NCBI GenBank assembly: GCA_905250025.1
Contig: CAJNOJ010000239.1
Coordinates: forward strand, 62,001-126,000
DNA length: 64,000 nucleotides
DNA from: Adineta ricciae
Lineage: Eukaryota; Rotifera; Eurotatoria; Adinetida; Adinetidae
Reading direction: 5' to 3'
This document shows positions 1-10,000 of the stretch, piece by piece. The notes under the pieces are model-generated. The model worked only from the letters and a program-made list of their open reading frames with translations. It had not been told where the DNA came from and did not search any database. Each line of letters begins with the position of its first letter. The first letter of the stretch is position 1. A program made the position numbers and the translations under genes.

Positions 1-87
1 TTTATTTTTTCTTTCTAAAAATTGATAAGACAAGAATTCAAAATAGTCCTTGCTATTTTCATTGACGAAACATTTATCAGTAATTTA

Positions 88-578
88 CTACGCAGTTCCT
101 TGCTCAGGAGTACGATGACCATGCGAATCGGCAGCCGACAATTCATCGGCTTGTTTTATGTGAAGAACTTGTCTGAAGTCCTGAAAAGAAAAGGATTCAT
201 GTGAGAATTCAATTTGATCAGAAAATAATTATTACCGGTGCTCGATATTTACAGCAGCTGGCGATCATATCTGCTACGATGGGATGATTGAGCAAGGCAG
301 AAAGAAGAATTTTCGAAGAACGATCAACTTCCATCTCATCCCAGACAGCATAAAGGCGTTCCTGGAATAATTAAATCTAGGATAAGAAATAAGACTGATG
401 AAATTCATCTTACTTTAGAAGCAAAGTCTTCTGGATCTTCGGTTGTGGCAAATCGATGTGTATCTCCAAATTTTCGTTCACCATGATGTAAAACCTAATA
501 GAATACAATAGACGATATACACTTAGATGTTCATACGCTTACTTGAAACAATCCATCGATGGAAATATGTGCATCGTT
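88..578 (-). CDS. 3' part of an unrecognised gene, four exons
   Basis: Four exons read on the minus strand in one consistent frame: 541-578 (cut by the N at 579), 414-494, 236-361 and 88-180, ending in TAG at 88-90. Each boundary has GT..AG: donors GTAAGC, GTAAGA and GTAATA, with introns of about 46-56 nt, the size seen in neighbouring genes. The 42-residue third exon contains ERLYAVWDEMEVD and NHPIVADMIASCC and looks genuinely coding. I do not recognise the family. The 5' side is lost at the N; sequence beyond the N belongs to the ADP-ribosyltransferase gene and should not be joined to it. It could instead be the tail of another gene misplaced by scaffolding. Confidence 0.4.
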
Positions 579-579
579 N

Positions 580-956
580 CCATCATGTATCGACATCCTA
601 TGTTGGTCTCTCATCGAATAGATACGTTTTATCTGGGGCACTCGCACATGAAGGACTTGTATAGCATCGAACTGGTATCTTTTGACGATAAGAACGACGG
701 TAGTTTCATTTGGATGAGATGTCATGGAATCGACCCATTCATCGATATCATCAACTTCAACGATGTGAAAATGCTGCAGACGGTGAAGTTGTTGTGTGAG
801 AAGTGGATTGGAAGAGGTGTTGATACCATGAAGTACAATAGTCACATGAGGAATATTCGACTGCGATGTTGTTGAGATTTCTGGATTACAGTGACGACGT
901 GATTCAGATGTGTCACTAGGGATTGAAAATTGTCTTTTATAGTTTTCAGAATCCAT
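580..956 (-). CDS. 5' end of an arginine ADP-ribosyltransferase gene (split by an assembly seam)
   Basis: This minus-strand open frame starts with ATG at 956 (MDSENYKRQF) and runs to the N at 579. Its last 128 bp (580-707) are the reverse complement of 4986-5113 with two differences, so it is the missing N-terminal part of the ADP-ribosyltransferase gene that continues on the plus strand from 4986. The piece carries about 84 residues not represented at 4986, including HVTIVLHGINTSS and FHIVEVDDIDEWVDS. These form a small alpha/beta-looking N-terminal domain of unknown function. The simplest explanation is that the contig covering 580-4984 is placed in the wrong orientation, with a short unmerged allelic overlap. 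A real inverted duplication is the alternative. Confidence 0.65.
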
Positions 957-1806
957 TTATTGATCTAAACACATAAAGAAAACGACTAGAAATGCTCTGA
1001 TATACGACTTTTATCCAGTTTGTACAGATGGATGTAGTGGTTTAAAATTGTAAGAAAAGGATTGTCGTGCAGTCACGCGAAAGAATGTGAAAATGCGACA
1101 TTTTCTTACTTGAAGTAATAAAGCAAATATACTTTTCTCTTCGTATATCTTCTCTGTAGTCGTAGTGTTACTCATAACTATTCATTTTCGATTCAGTTAG
1201 TATGATATATAAGCAGTCAGATGAATCACACTTCACTAGCAAAGTACGGGTCGGTTCACTGTTTTACGCATGTGTTTGGTTGCTATTTTATTCTAGAAAC
1301 TGAAGGATGAGTTCACGGTTATATGGGATTGTTCGTAATGGAAGCAACCTTTCGAAAGTATTATATGCAGTGTATGGAGATGTATAAGTGTATAAATTCA
1401 ACGTGTACATCGCTGAATCGCAGCAATGCTTCTGAATTTCAATTCATAAGGGAAAAGAAATTGTTGAACAAAAATCGATATAAACAAAGATAAGTCAAAG
1501 AAGAGCGTCTCTTCGTAAATATTAAGAACATGTGACTTAAATGTGTTTTCTTTTTTCTCCGGTTGTAGAAATGGATGTCTCCAACTATATAAGCGTACAT
1601 ATGCGGGAGAAAACAAGAAGAAATATAAAACATCCTCTATGATCTTCTCTACACATAAAAGTAGAAGATTATCGGTCATCTGCATTACTTTCTTTAATCT
1701 TCGATCGAAGTAACACGCTTACAGTTTATCTTAACTATTGTCTGAAGTGAGAAAATACCATATGAAGATAATTTGAAGAAAATTCATTTGAATGTTTCTA
1801 GAAACA
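957..1806. promoter_or_regulatory. Head-to-head intergenic region between the ART 5' end and the PIWI gene
   Basis: About 850 bp separate two divergent starts (ATG at 956 on minus, ATG at 1807 on plus). A TATA-like GATATATAAG lies at 1204-1213, followed by a mixed sequence without a long open frame. No repeat or RNA gene is apparent. If the two genes are really neighbours in one contig, this may be a bidirectional promoter region; the TATA box sits too far from the PIWI ATG to serve it unless a 5' UTR exon exists. Confidence 0.3.
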
Positions 1807-4800
1807 ATGTATTTACGTGGATGTGCAAGATCCCGTGGTCGACTCAGTCGATCAACATTATCACGTGATCAAGGTATAAACGTTTTTTGTACGAAAAAAC
1901 AAAACTTTCATTATCGTTTTCAAGATTTGGTCTCCGGTGAGGGCAGTAGTATTGTAACTGGTGCTACCAGTCCAGCGCCTTCAGTAAATTCATTCTAAAT
2001 CGATTCTTTCATTGATTTAACCTCGCCTTTATCTTCTCGAATTTAGACGATCTCAGGAGTGACTTCACAGCTGGATACTCTGTCGATGGCAACTGATGAC
2101 AATGATCGTTATCCTACAACATCAAAATTTCCAAAAACTCGACCGAATGATCTCAATTCGAAACAAGGCGAAAGTGGACAAGCAATTGGTCTCATTGCTA
2201 ACTACGTCAAGATGTTAGCCGCACCTAAATGTACGTCTTTCTTCATCACTCTTTCCCTCATGTTTCTGTTTCCATAGGGGATTTGTATCGATATCATTGT
2301 GCGTTTGAACCTGAAGTAAGTTTTTGTTCTTGTCATTATGATCAAATGATTGTATGAAATTTTTAGATCGAATTACGGAAATTTCGTCGTGAAACATTGG
2401 CCAATGCGGGCATCAAAGATGTGGCCTTCGATGGAACGATTCTCTATTCATTTGAAGATTTCGGACCGGTAGTTCATCTGATGGTTCCTTTTCTCAAGTA
2501 GTCGATTCGTTTCATGTCATTTAGGAAAAAGTTACGTCTGGTAAACACCCTGTAACTAATGAAACAGTGACAATCAAAATAAAACGTACGGCAACGGCTG
2601 CACCTGAATCACCCGAATTTTTTCATCTGGCTAATTTAATTGTCCGAAAGTAGGATTGATTGAATATGAAAACGACTAATTCATTTGATTTGTATTCGAT
2701 TTAGATTACTGGAAATCGCTGGATTGAAATTACTTGGCCGAAACTATTATTCATTTGATAAAAAAATCGAACTCGATCGATACAAATTAACATTATTTCC
2801 AGGTTTCATGACTGCTGTCAATGTCTATGAAGGTCAATTAATGATCAATGTCGATTTATCAACAAAAGTCATGAATAAACAAACAGTTTATTCGATTTTA
2901 ATGGATAAGTTTCAACGTATGAATGACGCCAAACAAGCACAAGATGCATCCATCAAAGAACTTGTTGGTCAGATCGTTTTGACACCGTTCGTTGATTTCT
3001 CTAGACGAATTTATGATCATCACTTCATCCGAACTATCTAGATACAATAATGAAACATACAAGATTCTCGATGTTGCTTGGGATAAAGACCCAACGTATC
3101 AATTTACAAAACGCGATGGCACACAGCAAACTCTATGCCAATATTATCAAGAAGTATGAATGTTGAACGAGACCAGTCGATTTATGTTTTCAATTAACCT
3201 CTTTTCGATTTTAGAAATATCATATCAAAATCAAAGATGAACAACAACCATTGATTTCAGTGAAAGCCAGCAAACGAGTTGCTAAACGTGGCCCGAAGAA
3301 GGACGATCCAGGAGTGATCTTTCTAATTCCGGAATTATGTTGTCTAACTGGTAAACATAAATGGATCTTGTTTTTTTTTTGTTCAAGATTTCATATTATC
3401 ATAAATTTGTGTTCATAGGTATTTCGGATTCAATGAGACAAGATTTTTCATTGATGAAAGAAATGAGTACTTACACACATGTTGGACCAAATGAACGATT
3501 CCAACAACTGAACGGATTTCTTCATGATATTCAAGGACGTGAAGAAGGTCGTAAGGAATTAAGTAAATGGCAAATTAGTCTTGATAAAGGACTCGTTGAA
3601 CTCACCGGTCGTACAATGGAAGCTGAACCGATTATTTACAAAGATGTACGAAATCTTTGCACACGTATTTCTTGAGGGTACTGACAACAAACGATTTTTC
3701 ATTTAGCGTACGATCAAATACAATCCACTTGAGGCTGATTGGTCACGTGATGGTCGTTCATTAGCCCATATTTCAGCTAAACATCTCGATCGATGGATTC
3801 TCATATATTCACAACGTGACTCTCAAATTGCTCACTCGTTTGTTGATGCTCTCTACAAAGTTTGCACACCCTTTGGTTCGTTATCTTTTGTTCTCTTCTG
3901 AATTTTAATCTCGTTCTTGTTTTCTTTTACTTAGGCATGCGGGTCGACTTTCCTGAAATGTAAGTTGATCGATTTGCGTGATTTAGCCGAAATGACTCAT
4001 ATAGGATTGAACTACCAAATGATCGTTCCGAAACATTCATTCGTGCCATTGAAAATAAAGCGAATCCACAAATGGATTTAGTTTGCTGTATTTTAACGAA
4101 TAATCGAAAAGATCGTTATGATGCCATTAAGAAAGTTCTATGCGTTGATTGTCCTGTACCATCTCAAGTAAGACTTCGTTGAACATTCATCGAAAGAATA
4201 TCTAGTGCTTTTCTAGATGTTACTATCAAGAACGTTGCAAAAACCAGGTCAATTGATGTCCGTTGCGACCAAAGTTGGTATTCAAATCAACGCCAAACTA
4301 GGTGGTGAAATATGGGCTGTTTCCATTCCAGTTTGTTTCCATTTCTTCACAAGTATTTCGAAAGTAATTTATGTATTTGTTTTTGTAATAGTCAAAGACG
4401 ATTATGGTCATCGGTCTTTATACTTCTCGTGATTCTCAATCGCGTTCAGCTCAAATGGTTGGCTTTGTTGCATCGATCAATCCAACATGTACACGTTATT
4501 ATTCACGTGTTATCGAACAACGAAACAATAAAGATCTCATTTCGGGATTGAAATCATGTATGCAAGGTAAACTGAAATTGACAATTACTTCTTTTTTCGT
4601 AATGTAAACTGACTGTTTTTTCTTACATTTAGACGCACTTCAAAAATATCATCAAGTCAATGGTGCTTTGCCAGCCAAGATCATTGTCTATCGAGATGGT
4701 GTAAACGATTTTCAATTGCTTGACGTTATTGAAAATGAATTACCAGTTTTGAATGAACTTTGTATGAAAATACAAGAAGGTTACGAGTAAGTTGCAGTTG

Positions 4801-4974
4801 TCTTGCATGCAGATCATTTCTTATCGAGCTGTATGTATTTCTAGTCCAAAATTAGGTATGGTTGTTGTCAAAAAACGTGGTAGTGCACGATTCTTTGCTC
4901 GTGATCCACGTGGCGGTCGTCAATTAACCAATCCACCACCTGGTACTATCATCGATCATACAGTTACTAATCAA
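1807..4974 (+). CDS. PIWI-clade Argonaute protein, 3' end missing, first catalytic Asp lost
   Basis: A gene of more than a dozen exons with introns of about 40-60 nt. The N-terminus is Arg/Gly/Ser-rich ([16 protein letters not shown]). Then come an N domain ([14 protein letters not shown]), a PAZ domain starting near [15 protein letters not shown] and ending in [18 protein letters not shown], a MID domain ([22 protein letters not shown] split by an intron) and a PIWI domain. The family binds small RNAs (piRNAs) and silences transposons. The catalytic tetrad is degenerate: the usual GID is GLY (GLYTSRD, exon from 4391), while the second Asp is present in IIVYRDGV near 4681. The coding sequence ends at the donor CAAG|GTATGA at 4974-4975, just before the N at 4985. 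The last exon(s), with the final catalytic His and C-terminus, are therefore absent. A junction at about 2980-3041 requires an intron to skip an in-frame stop. ATG at 1792 is an alternative start. Confidence 0.9.
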
Positions 4975-4985
4975 GGTATGATTGN

Positions 4986-6773
4986 GAAACCACCGTCGTT
5001 CTTATCGTCAAAAGATACCAGTTCGATGCTATACAAGTCCTTCATGTGCGAGTGCCCCAGATAAAACGTATCTATTCGATGAGAGACCAACATGGGATGT
5101 CGATACATGATGGTCATGGTCGAGCTGCACTTCGGAATACTTACATCGATATTTCAGCACTAGCTGATGATTTATGCACATGGGTGAAGCAGAATTCGGT
5201 GAATACGAATAAAACGAAATCAAGTCACAGTTTGCATGGTGAACCTGCTGTTTTCATGTGGTATCAGTTCTTCTTCAATCTCTTGACACATCTCGAACCA
5301 ACCTGGATTGCGTTTCGTGAATTCATTGCTACTTCGTATACTGAATTCCCTGATGATGGGAGATTGAAACGAACTGTAGAGATATTTGAGCACACTTACA
5401 CACCAGAAAAAGCCATTTACTGGTATACTAAAGAGTCTTTTCTATATCGAAGAGTAAATGCAAGACTTCGAAGTCAAAACATCGATGCAATATTCGAATG
5501 TCGATCGATTCTGTTCGATCTTCAGAAACAATTGCAACCTATGAAAGATGAGCAGATAAATGGAAGAAGGGGTGAATTCATCGAAGTTTATCGTGGACAA
5601 CAAATGAGCCCGCACGAAATACAATACTTTCATGAGAATAAAGGTAACGTGGTCGCAATAAGTCCGCTAGTATCGACGTCCAGAAACAGACAACTAGTAG
5701 AAGCGTTTGCAAAAATCAGCCTATACAGTTCAGGAATCTGCGGAGTGATGTTAATTATTCGTATTCCATCGCATGTTCAACAAGCAATACATGCAGATAT
5801 CACACGTTTGAGTGCTTTTGAGCACGAAGAAGAAGAACTAATATGTTGGAGATCTCTGTTTCGTGTGGATGAAGTAAACCTACAAGAACCACGTCGATGT
5901 GAGATACGACTGACTCTGATTGATGAACATGATCCACAATACCACCAACAACTGATGACATGGAGAACAAGTCTTGGTGATCGAAGTTTCTTCACTGGTC
6001 GATCCACACAATTGTATATGCGAGATCTGAACGAAGCCAATGGACCATTTCTAAGCTATCAAGTGCTAATAGATATCGTGTTACGACTCAAACCAACAGT
6101 TTTTGCAAGACAAGAGATGTTCGAATACTGTCGAACGCAGTATGCGACAAGTCCTGGTATCTTAACTCAGATCGATGAGTTTGAGAAAACCTATACAAGT
6201 GAAAATGCTGCTAAATGGTACACAAAAGATTCATTTCTTTATCGTCTTCTGAACTCGACTCTTCGACTGGAGAAGATCGACCGGATCTTCAAACTTCGTT
6301 TGTTCATCCAAGATTTGCACAATCAGTTGCATGTCTTACAAGAAGAATACATTCGAACACAACGTCTACTGCATACTGATGTGTTGAAACTTTATCGAGG
6401 TCAAGTGATGACGAAGACTGAACTAGACGAGTTCAAGATCGGCAGTCGAATGTCAGTGAACTGTTTCTTATCAACAACAGTTAATCCAACTAAAGCGTAT
6501 GATTTTGCATGTGATTTCGATGATGTTGTTCAAAGTCCGGATGTGTCGGTGGTGTATGAAATCAGTGTTGATCTTACGGTACCGCATTCGACACCATTTG
6601 CTTCGATCGCTGATATATCTGTGAATCGATATGAGAGAGAAGTTTTGTTTTCGATGGCGGCTGTGTTCGAAATCACTGACATTGTGCAAGAGAAAGAGCG
6701 TGTGTGGAAGGTAAAACTGATGGTTGTGAACAAAGCTGATGAGAGTTGGAATGTGTTGACTGCTCATCTTTGA
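4986..6773 (+). CDS. NAD+:arginine ADP-ribosyltransferase with two tandem catalytic-like domains
   Basis: An open frame runs from the N at 4985; the ATG at 5046 is probably internal because the true N-terminus lies on the minus strand at 956. Counting from 5046, the 575 residues hold two homologous halves of the ecto-ART (PF01129-type) fold. Half one has VYRGQQM (about residue 180), LVSTS (about 208) and an acidic EHEEEEL (about 258). Half two has LYRGQVM (about 447), FLSTT (about 473) and YEREVLF (about 527). These match the R-S-ExE signature; the second half is the more canonical. Each half is preceded by the matching helix pair TYTxExAxxWYTKxSFLYR. The reaction would be transfer of ADP-ribose from NAD+ to arginine or another acceptor. 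No signal peptide or GPI signal is seen, so an intracellular role is likely. Such genes are numerous in bdelloids. The coding part is intronless. Confidence 0.85.
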   Translation, partial: ETTVVLIVKRYQFDAIQVLHVRVPQIKRIYSMRDQHGMSIHDGHGRAALRNTYIDISALADDLCTWVKQNSVNTNKTKSSHSLHGEPAVFMWYQFFFNLLTHLEPTWIAFREFIATSYTEFPDDGRLKRTVEIFEHTYTPEKAIYWYTKESFLYRRVNARLRSQNIDAIFECRSILFDLQKQLQPMKDEQINGRRGEFIEVYRGQQMSPHEIQYFHENKGNVVAISPLVSTSRNRQLVEAFAKISLYSSGICGVMLIIRIPSHVQQAIHADITRLSAFEHEEEELICWRSLFRVDEVNLQEPRRCEIRLTLIDEHDPQYHQQLMTWRTSLGDRSFFTGRSTQLYMRDLNEANGPFLSYQVLIDIVLRLKPTVFARQEMFEYCRTQYATSPGILTQIDEFEKTYTSENAAKWYTKDSFLYRLLNSTLRLEKIDRIFKLRLFIQDLHNQLHVLQEEYIRTQRLLHTDVLKLYRGQVMTKTELDEFKIGSRMSVNCFLSTTVNPTKAYDFACDFDDVVQSPDVSVVYEISVDLTVPHSTPFASIADISVNRYEREVLFSMAAVFEITDIVQEKERVWKVKLMVVNKADESWNVLTAHL

Positions 6774-6938
6774 TGATGATGATGTTGACAGTTCTATGAA
6801 TAATAAACTATAAATAAAAATCCATCAGAGAGAATTCTTTTAGTTGGAAGAAACCGAAGAAAAAAAAGAAAAAAAAATGTTATCTTTCTTCCTAGGAAGC
6901 ACAACTTTTCTTTTCATCTATTTTTTCTACAACACATG

Positions 6939-7032
6939 GTGAGTGGAGCATTGGCCAACCAAAAACATTCAGGTAGGTAGTCGAAAAGCACATGATCAGA
7001 TGTATAAAATGAAGAAAAATATTCTGTTTCAG
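6939..7032 (+). other. Probable 5' UTR intron of the SIR2-NACHT gene
   Basis: A strong donor (CACATG|GTGAGT at 6939) and an acceptor preceded by a T-rich stretch (CTGTTTCAG ending at 7032) bracket 94 bp just upstream of the ATG at 7050. The rest of 6774-6938 is an A-rich spacer with an AATAAA-like tail of the preceding gene. This is inferred from splice signals only. Confidence 0.4.
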
Positions 7033-7049
7033 ATACACTTAAGTAAGAA

Positions 7050-10000
7050 ATGGCAGATGATCTTCATAAACTGAAACAGGACATCGCTTCGAATCAAGTG
7101 CTGATCTTCGTCGGCCCCGATGTGTCCATGTATACAGCATATGGCGCAGAGAAGATTTCCTTCTGGAACGAAATATTAAAAAGTGGGCTGAATCAATGTT
7201 ATCACATGAATAAAATCGATGCAAAAGATTTTGACGCTTCTATCCAACGACTGAGTAGCAACTTTATAGACTTTGACAATCATATCGTTATAACTGATCA
7301 TATTAAGTATTGGCTCACAGAAGAAATCAATGTGTACGAAAGTTGGCTGACGAATAATATAAGACAGTTACACGTAGAAAATCCTGGACTTATCGAAACG
7401 ATCAAAGAATTACAGTGCCCAATCTTTACAACAAATTTTGACTTATTTCTGGAAAATGTGCTCAACAAGAAAGCATTAACATGGAATAACTATCTAACTG
7501 CAAGTGATTCGTTGATAGATACTAAGGATTATATTCTACATATCTATGGACATTATAAAACACCTGGCAGTATGATTTTCAATAGTGCTGATCATCGTCA
7601 ACTCCATCAGGATGAATTCGTTCGGTCGAAATTCCAATCGCTCATCCGAGGTAAAACTTTGTTATTCATTGGCTATGGAACTAGTATAGTTGATCCTAGT
7701 TTCTCACACCTTTGCAAGTGGATATTCGATATAAGCAGCGATCATCCACCAACAGTTTATAAACTTGTCCAAGCAAACATTCGGCATGCAGTTTTTGAAA
7801 GTATCAAAGAAATCTACTATGGAAATACTTATGAAGATCTGTTATTCTTTATTCAAAGTCTCTCCTCATTCTCCATATTATTTCGTGAGAATTTATCGTT
7901 CACTGATCGAAAACGCAATGTTCGAGAGAAATACTTGAACTACTTGATAGACGAATATGGTCACGTGTCAATGTTTGGGTATACCGATAATGACCTATCA
8001 TTGCCATTGGAAAGTGTGTATGTTGAATTGAAATTTGATCCGACGCATCCGTCGATAAAAGCCATGAAAACAGTTGAAATCAACGAAGAATTTAAACGAA
8101 AAGTATCATCTCACGGATTTTTCAATGCAACGGAAAAAGGAAAGTTGATTCGAGCCATCGCGAAACGAAACGATTATAATCCTGAAACAATCTATCGAGA
8201 TCTGATGATTGACCAATGGTTAAATGTTCTTTTAACGAACAGAGAAATCTTTTCCGATGATGAAGCAACAACAATCCGAAGCAAAATAAGTGACTTAAAG
8301 GAAGTGATCCTCGAAAAAAATCACCTGAAAGAAGCAAGACAGTATCAAATTCGAGAAGCATACAATGAATTCAAACATTTCGTTATCCTCGGTCATCCCG
8401 GTTCAGGAAAAACCACCATATCAAAATGGTTAGTCATGAATATGGCACAACAATGCTTAGGAAAGAAGAATTCGTTATTTGATAAAATAGATATCTCAAG
8501 AGAAAAGCTGCCAATTCTAATTCCAATATGGAAATACGTTGATCAAGTTAAAGAGAATTCTAAGAAACAAAAAACAACTCTACTTCAATTCCTGTATGAA
8601 AACGTCACGTTAAACTCTGCTGCATTCACCAAAGAAGAACGAAATGATCTTTCGGCATTGATCATCGAAATGTTAATACATGGCAATGTGCTGATCATCT
8701 TCGAAGGTTTAGATGAAGTTCCAGCTCACGTTGATCGAACTGATTTAATGAAAGATATCAACACCTTATTAGAACGTCCGATTGACTATGATCCTCGATC
8801 CGGTAAACTTACACATTCTCTGTACGAACAAAAAGAAATCAATAACACGAAAGATCCAACAATTGGAAATCGAATTCTTATCACAAGTCGAATCGAAGGA
8901 AACTATTTCGAAGATATTAACTTCTATATCCCAAGATTCACCATTCAGGATATGTCAAATGAAGCTTTGAAATTATTCTGTAATTCCTACACCAAATGCA
9001 TCCGAGGATCATTGATCGACGAAGCCAAAGCTGATCAATTGTACCACGAGATAACCCAGAACAAGGATATTTTTCAATTAGCAATCAATCCACAGCTAGC
9101 CAGTGTTATCGCTGCTGTTTATAATCAATATGAAGATAAACTACCCGAGAAACGCATTGATTTATACGAAAAAGCAATTGAGAAAATGATTGATCGATTA
9201 GTTACATCTTCTCTCAATGAAGATCGCCAACTAAATGCCACAATGTTATGGTCAATACTACAAACCATAGCTGAATATCTTCATAGTAAAGTCGAAGGTT
9301 TGTCTGAAAATAATCTTCGAACAATCATTCACCGATGCTTACACGATTTGAACGAACAACATATTGACGATTTCACTTCAAACCTCGTGGATATTTTTAA
9401 ATACAAAGTGGGTCTATTGAATGAATTCGGCTATGATAGTTTCCGATTTATTCATAGAACCTTTCAAGAATATCTCGCAGCTAAAAGTCTTCTCTATCGA
9501 AATGGATCTGTACGATTGGAAGATTCCATTTACGAAAATATCCGAAATAAAATCGATGTTCCGAATTGGCGAGTACCTCTAAACATGACATTTGGAATAT
9601 TGAGCAAATATCATCAGCACAATGGTTTATTTACTGGTATTTTCAAGAGATTATTAGCCAATGAGCAAACGTCAGGATATTCGACTCTGACTGTACCGTT
9701 TGTGATTATTGATTCATTGAATGACATGTATTTTGCATCGAAAGATGTGGAATATGAATTAATTCGAAAGCTAACATATATGTTACTGTGTGATTACAAA
9801 AATCAATCAGGTTTCTCCAGATTGAAGGATCATCAGAACTTACTTCACTCATATTTTTTCAAGTTAAAAGGCAAATACGAAGATGTACTCGAATCTTGGT
9901 TCATTGAAATGCTTATCAATGGAGAAAACATCGCACCATGTGCAAGTATTGTCCTTCAATTGCAATGGTATTCGTCACAATTCCACGAAATATTCCTCCA

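Noticed and set aside
531-956. A minus-strand frame that reads through the N at 579 into the left-hand sequence
   Set aside because: The frame joins two unrelated pieces across an assembly N; codons left of the N belong to another gene with its own splice donor.
1204-1320. TATA box as a possible LTR promoter
   Set aside because: No matching second LTR, primer-binding site or retroviral-type frame is found nearby.
4792-5064. Plus-strand frame crossing the N at 4985
   Set aside because: Its left part is the genuine PIWI exon and its right part is the wrong frame of the ADP-ribosyltransferase gene.
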